Shown here: one piece after another, positions 8,717-20,230 of the stretch | Numbering within the stretch: position 1 is the stretch's first letter | Layout: the number at the start of each line of letters is the position of its first letter | Assembly (NCBI RefSeq): GCF_002531575.1 | Contig: NZ_NWTI01000006.1 | Coordinates: 62,001 to 126,000, forward strand | Reading direction: 5' to 3' | DNA length: 64,000 bases | Origin: Bradyrhizobium sp. Y36 | GTDB lineage: Bacteria; Pseudomonadota; Alphaproteobacteria; Rhizobiales; Xanthobacteraceae | Made by a program: the position numbers and the translations under genes | The notes under the pieces: generated by a model | The model's database searches: none | Told to the model about the DNA's origin: nothing | The model's input: only the letters and a program-made list of their open reading frames with translations

Positions 8717-9670
8717 ATGAGACGTATTATCCAGCGTCTGATCGCGGCCGTCATGCTGTCGATCGGCATCGTCGCCGCCGCGGTCGGCACCTCCTACGGC
8801 CAGGACAAGGTGGTCCGCATCGGCTACCAGAAATACGGCAAGCTGGTGCTGCTCAAGAGCAAGGGCACGCTGGAGCCGAAGCTTGCGGCCCTCGGCTACA
8901 AGGTGGCGTGGACCGAATTCCCCTCCGGCCCGCCGCTGCTCGAAGCGCTCAATGTCGGCGCGATCGATTTCGGCAACACCGGCGAAGCCCCGCCGATCTT
9001 CGCGCAGGCCGCCGGTGCGCCGATCCAGTACGTTGCCTACGAGCCGCCGGCGCCGAAGGGCGAGGCGATCCTGGTGCCGAAGAATAGCCCGCTGAAATCC
9101 GTCACTGACCTCAAGGGCAAGAAGGTCGCGCTCAACAAGGGCTCCAACGTCCACTATCTCCTGGTGAAGGCGCTGGAGAAGGCGGGGGTCAAGTATTCCG
9201 AGATCGAGCCGGTCTTTCTCGCGCCGGCCGATGCCCGCGCCGCCTTCGAGCGCGGCGCGGTCGATGCCTGGGTGATCTGGGATCCGTTCCAGGCCGCCGC
9301 GGAAGCCGCCACCGGCGCGCGCACCCTCGCCGACGGCACCGGCATTGTCGCCAACTACCAGTTCTACTTCGCTTCGAAAAAATTCCTCGAAACCGATCCG
9401 AAGATCGTCGACGCCGTGCTCGCCGAGCTCAGCGCGGTCGACGACTGGGCCAAGGGCGACATCCACGCCGTCGCCGAGCAGCTCGCGCCCGCGATCGGCC
9501 TGTCCGTCCCGGTCGTCGAGGTCGCCCTGAAGCGGCAGTCCTACGGCATCAAGCCGATCACCGATGCCGTGATCGCCGACCAGCAGCAAGTGGCCGATGC
9601 GTTCTTCGCGCTGGGCCTGATTCCCAAATCCATCAGGATCTCCGACGTCGCTCGGAAATCCGGCAGCTGA
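8717..9670 (+). CDS. ssuA: Aliphatic-sulfonate-type ABC transporter substrate-binding protein (SsuA family), second copy
   Basis: The 317-residue product has a Sec-type signal ([20 protein letters not shown], cleavage after TSYGQ) rather than the twin-arginine signal of its upstream paralogue. The mature part shows [40 protein letters not shown] and DAWVIWDPF, as in SsuA. The ATG at 8717 is chosen because the signal peptide begins there. It lies directly before ssuD, so it is the SBP in the canonical ssu position. Two SsuA proteins sharing one permease/ATPase pair is the simplest reading. Confidence 0.88.
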   Translation: MRRIIQRLIAAVMLSIGIVAAAVGTSYGQDKVVRIGYQKYGKLVLLKSKGTLEPKLAALGYKVAWTEFPSGPPLLEALNVGAIDFGNTGEAPPIFAQAAGAPIQYVAYEPPAPKGEAILVPKNSPLKSVTDLKGKKVALNKGSNVHYLLVKALEKAGVKYSEIEPVFLAPADARAAFERGAVDAWVIWDPFQAAAEAATGARTLADGTGIVANYQFYFASKKFLETDPKIVDAVLAELSAVDDWAKGDIHAVAEQLAPAIGLSVPVVEVALKRQSYGIKPITDAVIADQQQVADAFFALGLIPKSIRISDVARKSGS

Positions 9671-9690
9671 TCAGGATCGTGAGCACAATC

Positions 9691-10857
9691 ATGAGCAAGC
9701 AACCCAACGCCAACATTCTCTGGTTCCTGCCGACCCACGGCGACGGCCGCTATCTCGGCACCGGCATCGGCGGCCGCGAGGTCAACTTCAACTATCTTCG
9801 CCAGATCGCGCAGGCCGCCGATCAGCTCGGCTATTTCGGTGTGCTGCTGCCGACGGGGCGGTCCTGCGAGGATTCCTGGATCGTCGCCTCCAGCGTCGCG
9901 CCCTTCACCGAGCGTCTGCGCTATCTCGTCGCCGTTCGCCCCGGCCTGCAATCGCCAAGCGTTGCCGCGCGCATGACTGCGACGCTCGACCGCGTCAGCA
10001 ATGGCCGGCTGCTCGTCAATGTCGTCACCGGCGGCGATCCCGTCGAGAACAAGGGCGACGGCATCTTCCTCGGTCACGACGAGCGCTACGAGGTCACCCG
10101 CGAGTTCCTCAACGTCTATAGCGACCTGCTCGCCGGCAAGACCGTCAATGTCGAGGGCAAGCACATCCACATCGAGGACGGCAAGCTGCTGTTTCCGCCG
10201 GTGCAGGCACCGCGCCCGCCGCTCTATTTCGGCGGCTCGTCGGACGCCGGCATCGACGTCGCGGTCGACACCGTCGACAAGTACCTGACCTGGGGCGAGC
10301 CGCCGGCGCTGGTCGCCGAGAAGATCGCGAAGGTGAGGGAGGTCGCCAGTGCCCGCGGCCGCAAGCTCTCCTTCGGCATCCGCCTCCATGTCATCGTTCG
10401 CGAGACCAACGAAGAAGCATGGCGCGCTGCCGATGATCTGATCAGGCATGTCGACGACGACACCATCGCCAAGGCGCAGAAGAATTTTGCGCGGATGGAC
10501 TCGGTCGGCCAGCAGCGCATGGCGCAGCTCCATGGCGGCAAGCGCGACAAGCTCGAGATCGCCCCGAACCTGTGGGCCGGGGTCGGCCTCGTGCGCGGCG
10601 GCGCCGGCACGGCGCTGGTCGGCGACGCCCAGACGGTGGCGGCCCGCATCAGGGAGTATCAGGACATCGGCATCGATACCTTCATCATGTCGGGCTATCC
10701 GCATCTGGAGGAAGCCTATCGCTTCGCCGAGCTGGTGTTCCCGCTGCTCTCGCTGGAGCAGCCTTCCAACGTGACCCGGCTGCACTTCAACGGCGGTCCC
10801 TTCGGCGAGACGGTCGGCAGCGATTTCCGTCCGCAGCACCGGGTGTCGCAGTCATGA
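9691..10857 (+). CDS. ssuD: FMNH2-dependent alkanesulfonate monooxygenase SsuD
   Basis: The 388-residue luciferase-family protein opens [17 protein letters not shown] and contains [36 protein letters not shown] and [13 protein letters not shown], characteristic of SsuD. With FMNH2 and O2 it releases sulfite from alkanesulfonates in the cytoplasm; reduced flavin probably comes from the flavin reductase at the end of this operon. Length matches the family (about 380). A GTG start at 9679 is also possible; ATG 9691 is taken as the default. The stop overlaps the ssuC start (ATGA). Confidence 0.93.
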   Translation: MSKQPNANILWFLPTHGDGRYLGTGIGGREVNFNYLRQIAQAADQLGYFGVLLPTGRSCEDSWIVASSVAPFTERLRYLVAVRPGLQSPSVAARMTATLDRVSNGRLLVNVVTGGDPVENKGDGIFLGHDERYEVTREFLNVYSDLLAGKTVNVEGKHIHIEDGKLLFPPVQAPRPPLYFGGSSDAGIDVAVDTVDKYLTWGEPPALVAEKIAKVREVASARGRKLSFGIRLHVIVRETNEEAWRAADDLIRHVDDDTIAKAQKNFARMDSVGQQRMAQLHGGKRDKLEIAPNLWAGVGLVRGGAGTALVGDAQTVAARIREYQDIGIDTFIMSGYPHLEEAYRFAELVFPLLSLEQPSNVTRLHFNGGPFGETVGSDFRPQHRVSQS

Positions 10858-11660
10858 GCCTGATCGACAGCATCTCACTTCCGCGCGGCGTCCGCCTGCC
10901 GCGCATTGACGGCCTGATCCAGTGGATCGTGCCGCTCGCCATCATCGCGATCTGGCAGGTCGCGAGCGTCACCGGCTTCGTGCCGACGCGGGTGCTGCCG
11001 GCCCCGAGCGACGTCGTGCTCGCGGGATGGAAGCTGCTGCTCTCGGGCGAGCTCGTCCGCAACATCTGGGTCTCGTTCTGGCGCGCCTCGATCGGCTTTC
11101 TGATCGGCGGCAGCATCGGCTTCGCGTTCGGGCTGGCCAACGGCCTGTCGCAACTCTCGGCGAAGCTCACCGACACCACGCTGCAGATGGTGCGCAACGT
11201 GCCGCATCTGGCGCTGATCCCGCTCGTCATCCTCTGGTTCGGCATCGACGAGAGCGCCAAGCTGTTCCTGGTTGCGCTCGGCGTGTTCTTCCCGATCTAT
11301 CTCAACACGCTGCACGGCATCCGCACCGTCGATCCACAGCTGATCGAGATGGGCCGCATCTACGGCATGACAGACGGCGAATTGTTCCGCCGGGTGATCT
11401 TCCCGGGCGCGCTGCCCTCGATCTTCGTCGGCATCCGCTTCGCGCTCGGCATCATGTGGCTGACCCTGATCGTCGCCGAGACCATCGCGGCGTCCTCCGG
11501 CCTTGGCTACATGGCGATGCAGGCGCGCGAGTTCATGCTGATCGACGTCGTCGTGCTCTCGATCCTGATCTACGCCCTGCTCGGCAAGCTCGCCGACAGC
11601 GCCTCCCGCGTGCTGGAGCGCTTGACGCTCTCCTGGCACCCCGCCTTCCAGAAACGTTAA
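10854..11660 (+). CDS. ssuC: Alkanesulfonate ABC transporter permease SsuC
   Basis: The 268-residue protein has six hydrophobic segments, beginning with [20 protein letters not shown], and the EAA-type loop for ATPase contact ([21 protein letters not shown]) near residues 160-185. It belongs to the BPD_transp_1 family and forms the membrane channel with SsuB. The ATG overlaps the ssuD stop by 4 bp, indicating translational coupling; an open frame further upstream inside ssuD is not credible as coding. Confidence 0.93.
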   Translation: MSLIDSISLPRGVRLPRIDGLIQWIVPLAIIAIWQVASVTGFVPTRVLPAPSDVVLAGWKLLLSGELVRNIWVSFWRASIGFLIGGSIGFAFGLANGLSQLSAKLTDTTLQMVRNVPHLALIPLVILWFGIDESAKLFLVALGVFFPIYLNTLHGIRTVDPQLIEMGRIYGMTDGELFRRVIFPGALPSIFVGIRFALGIMWLTLIVAETIAASSGLGYMAMQAREFMLIDVVVLSILIYALLGKLADSASRVLERLTLSWHPAFQKR

Positions 11661-11681
11661 GCAGGACATACTGGGAATCAC

Positions 11682-12515
11682 ATGCAGACAGCGCTTCGTA
11701 CCTCCCTTCCCGAAACCGAGCTTGCCAGCCGTGCCAATTTCGCGCCCCACGCCCGCGTGGTGCGGGAGCAACGGCCCGTCGAGGCGGGCCTGCCGCTCAG
11801 CATCCGCGGCCTGCGCAAATCCTTCGGCGACAACGAGGTGCTGCGCGGCATCGACCTGCACATCCCCGCCGGCCAGTTCGTCGCCATCGTCGGCAAGAGC
11901 GGCTGCGGCAAGAGCACGCTGCTGCGCCTGATTGCGGGCCTCGACAAGATCGACGCCGGCAGCATCAGTTTCGGCCAGGACACCCAGCCCGAGGATATCC
12001 GCGTGATGTTCCAGGAGCCGCGCCTGCTGCCTTGGGCTCGCGTGCTCTCGAACGTCGAGGTCGGCCTCGGCCGCGATCGCGCATCCGCCGATGCCGATAC
12101 GCGCGCGGCGAAAGCGCTGACCGAGGTCGGCCTGACCGACAAGCGCCACCAATGGCCGTCGGTGCTGTCGGGCGGCCAGAAGCAGCGCGTCGCGCTTGCC
12201 CGCGCGCTGGTCTCGCGTCCGCGCGTGCTCGCCTTCGACGAGCCGCTCGGCGCGCTGGATGCGCTGACCCGCATCTCGATGCAACGCCTGCTGGAGCGGG
12301 TCTGGCGCGATCAGGGCTTTACCGCGATCCTGGTGACCCACGACGTCACTGAAGCCGTCGCGCTGGCCGATCGAGTGCTGGTGATCGACGAGGGCCGGAT
12401 CGCCCATGACGTCGTGGTTAACGCCGGCCGTCCCCGCGAACGCGGCTCTGCCGAATTGGCAAGCCTCGAAGCCTCAATTTTGAGCCACCTTTTGTCGGCG
12501 GAAGATCGTACCTAA
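11682..12515 (+). CDS. ssuB: Alkanesulfonate ABC transporter ATP-binding protein SsuB
   Basis: The 277-residue ATPase has a Walker [10 protein letters not shown] near residue 72, a Q-loop in [11 protein letters not shown], the signature [15 protein letters not shown] near residue 163, Walker [13 protein letters not shown] and the switch His in THDVTEAV. The PRLLPW sequence after the Q-loop is usual for the SsuB/TauB/NrtD group. An extra N-terminal extension of about 35 residues precedes the nucleotide-binding domain. It follows ssuC by 21 bp and energises sulfonate import. Confidence 0.93.
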   Translation: MQTALRTSLPETELASRANFAPHARVVREQRPVEAGLPLSIRGLRKSFGDNEVLRGIDLHIPAGQFVAIVGKSGCGKSTLLRLIAGLDKIDAGSISFGQDTQPEDIRVMFQEPRLLPWARVLSNVEVGLGRDRASADADTRAAKALTEVGLTDKRHQWPSVLSGGQKQRVALARALVSRPRVLAFDEPLGALDALTRISMQRLLERVWRDQGFTAILVTHDVTEAVALADRVLVIDEGRIAHDVVVNAGRPRERGSAELASLEASILSHLLSAEDRT

Positions 12516-12548
12516 ATAGAGGGGGACCCCGCTTCGGGGAGCCGTGCC

Positions 12549-13130
12549 ATGAATGTAGTGCCCCGCGATCTCATGACTGAAATCCCCGTCTCGTCCGCCG
12601 ATTTTCGCGGCGCCATGCGTCATCTCACCGGCGGCGTCAGCATCATCACCGCCGGGCGGGGCAAGGACATCACCGGCATGACGGTCACCTCGGTGACCTC
12701 GCTGTCGGTCGAGCCGCCGACGCTGCTGGTCAGCATCAATCGCGATGCCTCGTCCTTCCCCTTGATCCGGCGCTATGGCGCCTTCGGGGTGAACATGCTC
12801 ACGGCCGACCAGCTCGACGTCGCCGAACGCTTCGCCGGCAAGGGCGGGCTGAAGGGCGCCGATCGTTTTCCGGGCAGCCAGTGGGTGACGGCGGTCTCGG
12901 GCGTTCCGCTGCTGGTCGGCGCGTTGTCCGCGGTCGATTGCGAGGTCGAGGAGATCGTCGAGCGCCATTCGCATGGCATCGTCATCGGCCGTGTCAGGTC
13001 CGTCAGGAATTCGGCCCGTAATGCCGCGCTGGCCTATTGGCACGGCCAGTATGTGGCGGTCGACCGGGACGAAGACGCCGCCACGCTCGCCGACGTCAGC
13101 GTTCCCACGCGCGTCCGCCGCGGCGTTTGA
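12549..13130 (+). CDS. Flavin reductase (FMN_red-like split barrel), likely partner of SsuD
   Basis: This 193-residue protein contains FRGAMRHLTGGVSIITAGRG, the TVTSVTSLSVEPPTLLVSIN strand and FGVNMLTADQLDVAERFAG, hallmarks of the flavin-reductase-like domain (HpaC/SsuE-function proteins). It would reduce FMN or FAD with NAD(P)H and feed FMNH2 to SsuD. The family differs from the flavodoxin-like E. coli SsuE, but placement 34 bp after ssuB supports the same role. A second in-frame ATG 8 codons downstream (MTEIPVSS) is a possible start. Confidence 0.85.
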   Translation: MNVVPRDLMTEIPVSSADFRGAMRHLTGGVSIITAGRGKDITGMTVTSVTSLSVEPPTLLVSINRDASSFPLIRRYGAFGVNMLTADQLDVAERFAGKGGLKGADRFPGSQWVTAVSGVPLLVGALSAVDCEVEEIVERHSHGIVIGRVRSVRNSARNAALAYWHGQYVAVDRDEDAATLADVSVPTRVRRGV

Positions 13131-13227
13131 TCGCCGCAGGTCGCGGGCCGCCCGGGCTGGCCTTTTCTCGGGCTCCGCTCTAGAAGCGCCCAGAGCTTCC
13201 CATCCGGGGCAGCCATGGAGCGGACCA

Positions 13228-13383
13228 ATGAAGCGCGTCGCGACCTGGGCCTTCTATGCCATCGGCGCGCTGGCGATCGCGTATCTGGCGCTGTTTGCCT
13301 ATGCGACCTTCCGCGGCGAGCCGATCGTGCCGGGCGACCCCATTCACATTTTCCGCAAGCCCGACGCGCCGAGTTATTCTTAG
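13228..13383 (+). CDS. Small membrane protein (51 aa)
   Basis: ATG 13228 with GGAG eight bases upstream opens a short frame: MKRVATWAFYAIGALAIAYL then ALFAYATFRGEPIVPGDPI and a polar tail ending SYS. It has a single membrane helix followed by a Pro-rich segment, probably periplasmic. No family is recognised. It sits 98 bp after the flavin reductase and just before a palindromic repeat, so it may be the last gene of the ssu transcript or independent. Confidence 0.55.
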   Translation: MKRVATWAFYAIGALAIAYLALFAYATFRGEPIVPGDPIHIFRKPDAPSYS

Positions 13384-13399
13384 AACTCGCGAGATCTCT

Positions 13400-13487
13400 T
13401 AGGGTGGGCAAAGCGAAGCGTGCCCACGACTGCCATCCAACGCAGGCAAATCGTGGGCACGGCGCAAGTGCGCCTTTGCCCACCCTA
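13400..13487. repeat. Palindromic intergenic element, family B (copy 1)
   Basis: The ends TAGGGTGGGCAAAGCGAAGC and GCGCCTTTGCCCACCCTA are inverted repeats, with inner CGTGCCCACG / CGTGGGCACG arms. The same structure recurs at 36751-36840. It lies between the 51-residue gene and the convergent M20 peptidase gene. Confidence 0.8.
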
Positions 13488-13506
13488 CGGCACCGGGCGC
13501 GTGGCG

Positions 13507-14655
13507 CTACCCCCTTAAAATCGCCAACGCCAGCGCCTGCGCGCGCGGCACGATGCTGTCGATCTCGAGATATTCCTCCGGCGTGTGCGCGAGGCCGCCG
13601 ACCGGGCCGAGGCCACAGATGGTCGGCGTGCCGACCGCGGCGGTGAAGCCCGAATCGGCGCAGCCGCCGGAGAACTCGCCCTGCAGCGTGGTGAGGCCGA
13701 CCTGCCGTGCGGCCGCCTGATAGCCCTCGAACAGTGCCTTGGATTCCGCGCTCTGCACCACCGGCACGAACTCGCCCTTGATCGTCAGCGTCGCACTCGT
13801 GCCCGGCACGTAAGACGTTGCGACGATCGTCTCGATCGCGTCCATCACCCGCGCGCGATCCGCCGGATCGACATAGCGCAGGTCGATCTGCCCCTCGGCC
13901 GAGGGCGCCGTGGTGTTGACGGACTGGCCGCCCGAGACCAGGCCGACATTGAGCGTGATACCCTTGTCGAGATCGGTCAGCGCGTGGATCTGCACGATCT
14001 TGTGCGCGAGCTCGCCGATCGCGCTGACGCCCGCGGCGAAATTCGCGCCGGAATGCGCGGCCTTGCCGGTGATGGTCATGTGCATGAAGATGCCGCCCTT
14101 GCGTCCGGTCACGACGTTGCCGGTCGGGCGGCCCGGCTCGGAGTTGAACACGGCGCGGGCGGATCGGCCTTCGCGCTCGATCACGGGCCGGGAGGAGGGC
14201 GAGCCGATCTCCTCGTCCGAGGTGATCAAGAGCTTGATCGGATGCGGGTTGCCGCCGAATTTGTGGAAGGCGGTCGCGACGAAGATGTTCATCACGACGC
14301 CGGACTTCATGTCCGCGACGCCAGGCCCGTAAGCGCGCCCGTCCTTGATGGTGAAGGGACGACGCCCGGCTTCGCCCTTGCCGAACACGGTGTCGCGATG
14401 CCCCATCAACAGCACCGGCTTTTCATTGCTGCCGGGCTTTGCCACGTCGGCATGGATCGCATCGCCGAAGGTGGCGTTGGCCTCGCGGCGGCACGGAATG
14501 CCGTGCTCGGCAAAATGCCGCTCGAACCGCGCACCGACCGCATCGACGCCTGCCTTGTCGTAGGAGCCGGAATCGATGTTCACGACGTCGCGGAGCAGAT
14601 CGATCATCGCCTGCCGCTGCGTCGCCAGCCAGTCCGTGATTTGAGCTTCAGACAT
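13507..14655 (-). CDS. M20 family metallopeptidase (glutamate carboxypeptidase-like)
   Basis: The 382-residue protein carries the di-zinc motifs of M20A peptidases: LLMGHRDTVF (His and catalytic Asp) near residue 85, GPGVADMKSG (bridging Asp), SDEEIGS (catalytic Glu-Glu) near residue 147, and GGLAHTPEEY (C-terminal His). A dimerisation/lid domain is inserted around residues 180-290. It is closest in layout to carboxypeptidase G2-type enzymes, which remove C-terminal glutamate or related amino acids; the substrate is uncertain. No signal peptide is visible, so it is probably cytoplasmic. It is monocistronic and convergent with the ssu side. Confidence 0.88.
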   Translation of the reverse strand: MSEAQITDWLATQRQAMIDLLRDVVNIDSGSYDKAGVDAVGARFERHFAEHGIPCRREANATFGDAIHADVAKPGSNEKPVLLMGHRDTVFGKGEAGRRPFTIKDGRAYGPGVADMKSGVVMNIFVATAFHKFGGNPHPIKLLITSDEEIGSPSSRPVIEREGRSARAVFNSEPGRPTGNVVTGRKGGIFMHMTITGKAAHSGANFAAGVSAIGELAHKIVQIHALTDLDKGITLNVGLVSGGQSVNTTAPSAEGQIDLRYVDPADRARVMDAIETIVATSYVPGTSATLTIKGEFVPVVQSAESKALFEGYQAAARQVGLTTLQGEFSGGCADSGFTAAVGTPTICGLGPVGGLAHTPEEYLEIDSIVPRAQALALAILRG

Positions 14656-14745
14656 GTGGTTCCTCGCGTGGTTTTCATGCGGGGTTATAGGGCGTCGTGC
14701 CGACGGGACCTAGTCGCCGGATGCGGTGCGGCCATGTCCGCCGCT

Positions 14746-14872
14746 GTCGTCCCCGCGAACGCGGGGACCCATACCGCGGAATCTATCGACTGAAGGTGAT
14801 AGGAGTACCGAACGACGAGTCTTCGCCAAACTACTCCCTGTGGTTATGGGTCCCCGCGTTCGCGGGGACGAC
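14746..14872. repeat. Palindromic intergenic element, family A (copy 2)
   Basis: GTCGTCCCCGCGAACGCGGG at the left and CCCGCGTTCGCGGGGACGAC at the right are near-perfect inverted ends. The core contains CGACGAGTCTTCGCCAAA, which is also present in copy 3 at 20783-20919. Both copies sit next to flagellar genes. Confidence 0.85.
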
Positions 14873-14904
14873 ACCCAGGGTGTGGCGTCGATGTTGTCTT
14901 GCTC

Positions 14905-14936
14905 AAAGAAAAATGCCCGGGACCAGCCCGGGCATT
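14905..14936 (-). terminator. Intrinsic terminator of the flbD operon
   Basis: On the minus strand AATGCCCGGG and CCCGGGCATT form 10-bp arms with a 5-base loop, followed by TTTTTCTTT. It lies about 30 bp beyond the flbD stop codon and so closes the fliF-flbD transcript. Confidence 0.8.
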
Positions 14937-14963
14937 CGCATTCTCAATCACGTAAGCGCGGTC

Positions 14964-16349
<1,386 letters not shown>

Positions 16350-16402
16350 GTCAGTCTCCTGTCCGTCTGGTCGCGCTGCCGCGCGTTATCCCTGCAATGT
16401 CG

Positions 16403-16753
16403 CTAGCTGCGTTCGGCCTTGATGATTTCGGTCATGGTCACGCCGAGCTTGTCCTCGACCAGGACGACTTCGCCGCGGGCGACCAGCTTGTTGTTGACGT
16501 AGATGTCGATGGCCTCGCCGACGCGCCGGTCGAGCTCGAGCACGGTGCCGGGTCCGAGCTTCAACAACTCGCTGACGTCCATCTTGGAGCGGCCGAGCAC
16601 CGCCGAGACCTGCACCGGCACGTCGAACACCGCCTCGAGGTCGGCGGCGGCACGCGCCGCGTATTCGTCCTCGTTGTAGCCGACGTCGGTGCCGGTGGGC
16701 GGCAACGGGCCGTTGAGATCGGGCAACGGGACCTGTCCGTCGGTGTCGCTCAT
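16403..16753 (-). CDS. fliN: FliN, flagellar motor switch protein
   Basis: The 116-residue protein has a short acidic N-terminus and a SpoA/surface-presentation domain covering most of the sequence: VFDVPVQVSAVLGRSKMDVS, LLKLGPGTVLELDRRVGE, YVNNKLVARGEVVLVEDKLG. FliN forms the lower C ring with FliM and helps dock the export apparatus. The usual length is 100-140. It starts 4 bp after the fliH stop, consistent with one operon. Confidence 0.92.
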   Translation of the reverse strand: MSDTDGQVPLPDLNGPLPPTGTDVGYNEDEYAARAAADLEAVFDVPVQVSAVLGRSKMDVSELLKLGPGTVLELDRRVGEAIDIYVNNKLVARGEVVLVEDKLGVTMTEIIKAERS

Positions 16754-16756
16754 GGC

Positions 16757-17383
16757 TTAGCTCCCCCTCCGGGACGCGATGTAGCGTCCGACCATTTCGT
16801 CGATCTTGGCCGCGATGGCGCCGCGCTCCAGCACGACCCCGCCATCGGCCCATTCGATCCGGCAGTCGCCGGTGACAATTTCAGGCTCGGCGAGGATCAC
16901 CAGCCGGCCCTCGAAGCCGCTCTGCTTCGCGAGCCGCTCGATCTTCTCGCGCGCGCTGTCGTAGAGCGCATCGTTGATGCGGACGACGAGATGCGGCGTC
17001 GCGACCAGGTGCGAGAAGCAGTCCTTCACCAGCGCCATGATCTCGCCGAGCGGCTCGGCGGCGACCAGATCGGCGCACAATTTGCGCGCCACCGCGATCG
17101 CGACCTCGACCGCTTCGGTCTCCATCCGGGTCTCGATGTTGCCGATGCCGCCTGCGACACCGCGGATGCCGATGTTGATCTCCTCCATGGCGAGCGCGAC
17201 GCGGCGGTCGCTCTCGGCCTTGGCCTCGTGCTGGCCGGCAGCAAAGCCCTCCTGATAGGCGCGCGCCTCGGCTTCCGCGACCTTCTGCGCGATCTCGGCG
17301 GCCGTCGCAGCCTTCTCGCGCGGCGACCGCTCGGGTGCCGCGAAGTCGGTGTCGAACAGGAATTTGGCGGGAGCGCCCATCAA
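16757..17383 (-). CDS. fliH: FliH-like flagellar export regulator
   Basis: The 208-residue product starts [20 protein letters not shown], has a long Ala/Glu-rich helical region (about 25-80) and a C-terminal FliH/YscL-type domain with [19 protein letters not shown] and [19 protein letters not shown]. FliH binds and restrains the export ATPase FliI and links it to the C ring. FliH is poorly conserved, so identity rests on this C-terminal pattern and the position between fliG and fliN. The start overlaps the fliG stop by 4 bp. Confidence 0.82.
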   Translation of the reverse strand: MMGAPAKFLFDTDFAAPERSPREKAATAAEIAQKVAEAEARAYQEGFAAGQHEAKAESDRRVALAMEEINIGIRGVAGGIGNIETRMETEAVEVAIAVARKLCADLVAAEPLGEIMALVKDCFSHLVATPHLVVRINDALYDSAREKIERLAKQSGFEGRLVILAEPEIVTGDCRIEWADGGVVLERGAIAAKIDEMVGRYIASRRGS

Positions 17384-18477
17384 TACACCAGCTCGTCGTC
17401 GGCGCGGTTCTTGGTCAGCATGATCTCGCCCTTGGCGGCGAGGTCTTTTGCGAGGTTGACCAGCAGTGCCTGGGCCTCGTCGACGTCGCGCAGCCGCACC
17501 GGGCCCATCGCCGCCATGTCGTCCTGCAGCATCTTGGCCGCGCGCGAGGACATGTTGCCGAAGAAGAAGTTGCGGACGTCCTCGTTGGCGCTCTTGAGCG
17601 CGACGCCGAGCTTGTCCTTGTCGACGTTGCGCATCAGGGTCTGAGCCGATCCGGAATCGAGCTTGACGAGGTCGTCGAAGGTGAACATCAGCGCCTTGAT
17701 GCGCTCGGCGGATTCACGATTGTCCTCTTCCAGCGAGGTGATGAAGCGGGTTTCGGTCTGGCGGTCGAAATTGTTGAAGATTTCAGCCATTACCTCGTGG
17801 GCGTCGCGGCGGCGGGTCTGGGACAGATTGGACATGAATTCGGTGCGCAGCGTCTTCTCCACGCTCTCGATCACCTCCTTCTGAACCGCTTCCATCTTCA
17901 GCATGCGGTTGACGACGTCGAGCGCGAGGTCCTCGGGGAAGATGCCGAGCACGCGCGCGGCATGCTCCGGCTTCAGCTTCGACAGCACCACCGCGATGGT
18001 TTGCGGATATTCGTTCTTGAGGTAGTTCGCGAGGACCTCTTCCTGCACGTTGGAGAGCTTCTCCCACATGTTGCGGCCGGCAGGGCCGCGGATCTCGTCC
18101 ATGATGCCGTTGACGCGCTCCGGCGGCAGGTATTGCTGCAGCAGGCGCTCGGTGGCGTCGAAATTGCCCATCAGCGCGCCGGAGGCCGACATGCGCGAGA
18201 CGAATTCGAGCAGCATGTCCTCGACCGTGTCGACCTCGACGGTGCCGAGCGTCGACATCTCCAGCGAGAGCTGGCGCACTTCTTCGTCGTCGAGCAGGCC
18301 CCAGATCTTGCCGCCATATTGCTCGCCGAGCGCGAGCATCAGGATCGCGGCGCGCTTCGGTCCGGACAATTGTTCGGCCGGCTTGCCGTCCTTTGCCCTT
18401 GTGTTGGCACGCTGACCGAGCGTGGAGATCACGCTGGTGATGTCGTTGCTGTTGGCGTTTTGCAATGCGGCGGCCAT
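17380..18477 (-). CDS. fliG: FliG, flagellar motor switch protein
   Basis: The 365-residue protein shows the FliG domains: N-terminal FliF-binding part ([20 protein letters not shown] near residue 43), a middle domain with [20 protein letters not shown] near residue 155, and the C-terminal torque domain with [20 protein letters not shown] near residue 265, including the charged residues that face MotA. It couples stator movement to rotor rotation. The gene lies 18 bp after fliF and overlaps fliH. Confidence 0.94.
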   Translation of the reverse strand: MAAALQNANSNDITSVISTLGQRANTRAKDGKPAEQLSGPKRAAILMLALGEQYGGKIWGLLDDEEVRQLSLEMSTLGTVEVDTVEDMLLEFVSRMSASGALMGNFDATERLLQQYLPPERVNGIMDEIRGPAGRNMWEKLSNVQEEVLANYLKNEYPQTIAVVLSKLKPEHAARVLGIFPEDLALDVVNRMLKMEAVQKEVIESVEKTLRTEFMSNLSQTRRRDAHEVMAEIFNNFDRQTETRFITSLEEDNRESAERIKALMFTFDDLVKLDSGSAQTLMRNVDKDKLGVALKSANEDVRNFFFGNMSSRAAKMLQDDMAAMGPVRLRDVDEAQALLVNLAKDLAAKGEIMLTKNRADDELVY

Positions 18478-18495
18478 GTCAGTTCACTTCTCGTA

Positions 18496-20109
18496 TTACT
18501 TTGCGGATTCGCTCAGCCATTGGCGGACGATGGCGACGGTTTCGTTGGGATTGCGCTCGGCGAGCTCGCCGACGCGATGAACGGATTGGGCGTGGACCTG
18601 GCCCTGGATGGTGGCGACGTCGATCGCGCTCGCCGCGCCGCTCGGCAGCAGCGGCTGGCCGCTGGCCGGCGCCGCCTCGTCCGAGGCGGCGGGACCGGCG
18701 AGGACGCCGGAGATGGCGGCGGCAACCTCGTCGGAGGCCAGGATGCGCTTGACCAGCGGGCGGATCACCAGGAACAGCACGACGAGGCCCAGCAGCATCA
18801 TCACGCCGAGCTCGACGAAGTACATGACGTCGTCCTTGGTGAACTGGAGCATGCCGAGGAAGCCCGAGGGCTCCGCGATCGGGGTGGTGGAGGGGGCATC
18901 GGCAAAGCGCAGATTGACGACCTCGACCTGGTCGCCGCGCTTCTGGTCGAAGCCGATGGCCGAGCGCACCAGGGTGGCGATGCGGTCGAGCTGCTCCTTG
19001 GTGCGGTCGGTGTAGGCCAGCTCACCCTTGTCGTTCTTGGTGTAGATGCCGTCGACCAGCACCGCGACCGAGATGCGGTTGACCCGGCCGGCCTCGGTCA
19101 CCTCGGTCTTGGTGGTGCGGGAGATCTCGTAATTGTTGGTCTCCTCGCTCTTCTTGCTCTGGTCCTTGGCCGCGACGCCGTTGTTCTGCTGGTTGCCGGG
19201 CAGCTCGTTGTTGACCGTGACCTGGCCGTTGTTGTCGGCGGTCATGCTCTGCTCTTCGCGGGTCTGGCTCGAGCGCAGCACGCGGCCTTCGGGATCGAAC
19301 TTGTCCGAGGTCTGGGTGACCTTGTTGAAGTCGAAATCGGCGGAGAGCTGGACGCGGGCGCGCCCCGATCCGACCACGGAGGAGACGATGTCCTCGACCT
19401 GCTTGCGCATCCGCTTCTCGAAGGAGATACGGCGCTCGTCGCCGACCGCCTGCTCCGGATCGGTCGCAGCGCCGTCGGCGAGCAGCGAACCGGCCTCGTC
19501 GACGATCGAGACCCGCTGCGGCTTCAGGCCGTTGACGGCGGAGGCGACGAGATGGCGAATGGCGCGGATCTGCTGGGCTTCCAGCGAGCCGCGGACGCGG
19601 ACCACGATCGAGGCCGAGGGCTCGGGCGCCTCACGCGCAAACAGCGGGCGCTCGGGCAGCACCAGATGGACGCGGGCGGCCTGGATCCGGTCGATGGCCC
19701 GGATGGTGCGGGCGAGCTCACCCTCGAGGGCGCGCAGGTGATTGATGTTCTGGACGAAAGAGGTGGTGCCGAGCGCATCCGACTTGTCGAACACCTCGTA
19801 GCCGACGCCGCCGCCCTTGGGCAGGCCACCCTCGGCGAGCTTCATCCGCAGGCGCGTGACCTTGTCCTTGGGCACCATGATGATGCTGCCCTCATTGCGG
19901 ATCTCGAACTGGATGCCCTGGCGCTCCAGGTCCTTGATAATACTTGAGGAATCTTCGACGCTAAGGTCGGTGAACAGCGTCGTCATCTGCGGCGTGGTGA
20001 CGCGCATGATGACGAACGCGAAAAAGCCGATGAGCGCGGCGGTGACCGCGATCATCGCCCCGAACCGGGCGGCTCCGATACTCTTCAAAAAGTCCGCAAG
20101 ACCTTGCAA
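18496..20109 (-). CDS. fliF: FliF, flagellar MS-ring protein
   Basis: The 537-residue protein has two membrane segments, near residues 20-42 (FGAMIAVTAALIGFFAFVIM) and about 440-460 (MMLLGLVVLFLVIRPLVK), enclosing the YscJ/FliF ring-building domain with DLSVEDSSSIIKDLERQGIQ and the MKLAEGGLPKGGGVGYEVFD motif. The cytoplasmic tail binds FliG. FliF assembles first and nucleates the basal body. It heads the fliF-flbD operon; upstream lies a CtrA-like box, and the next gene upstream encodes SciP. Confidence 0.94.
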   Translation of the reverse strand: MQGLADFLKSIGAARFGAMIAVTAALIGFFAFVIMRVTTPQMTTLFTDLSVEDSSSIIKDLERQGIQFEIRNEGSIIMVPKDKVTRLRMKLAEGGLPKGGGVGYEVFDKSDALGTTSFVQNINHLRALEGELARTIRAIDRIQAARVHLVLPERPLFAREAPEPSASIVVRVRGSLEAQQIRAIRHLVASAVNGLKPQRVSIVDEAGSLLADGAATDPEQAVGDERRISFEKRMRKQVEDIVSSVVGSGRARVQLSADFDFNKVTQTSDKFDPEGRVLRSSQTREEQSMTADNNGQVTVNNELPGNQQNNGVAAKDQSKKSEETNNYEISRTTKTEVTEAGRVNRISVAVLVDGIYTKNDKGELAYTDRTKEQLDRIATLVRSAIGFDQKRGDQVEVVNLRFADAPSTTPIAEPSGFLGMLQFTKDDVMYFVELGVMMLLGLVVLFLVIRPLVKRILASDEVAAAISGVLAGPAASDEAAPASGQPLLPSGAASAIDVATIQGQVHAQSVHRVGELAERNPNETVAIVRQWLSESAK

Positions 20110-20186
20110 GCAACCGCCCCAACAGATTCGGCCGCTTTCACCGGAAAGGCCGACTGGGCAATTATTGCCTAGGTGATGGTTTCGAT

Positions 20187-20205
20187 ATGGTTAACGAAGG
20201 TTAAG
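20187..20205 (-). promoter_or_regulatory. Possible CtrA-binding site upstream of fliF
   Basis: The minus strand reads CTTAACCTTCGTTAACCAT, containing the CtrA half-site TTAACCAT preceded by another TTAACC. The centre is about 88 bp upstream of the fliF start. The two TTAA cores are 6 bases apart, whereas the canonical full site has 7, so this is either a half-site or a variant. CtrA control of early flagellar operons is established in Caulobacter. Confidence 0.45.
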
Positions 20206-20230
20206 AGGTCGTACAAAAGTAGCCAGCATG

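Noticed and set aside
17335..19947. Plus-strand open frame of 870 codons opposite fliG and fliF
   Set aside because: It is antisense to two certain flagellar genes, and its Val/Asp/Leu-rich composition is a shadow of third-position GC bias.
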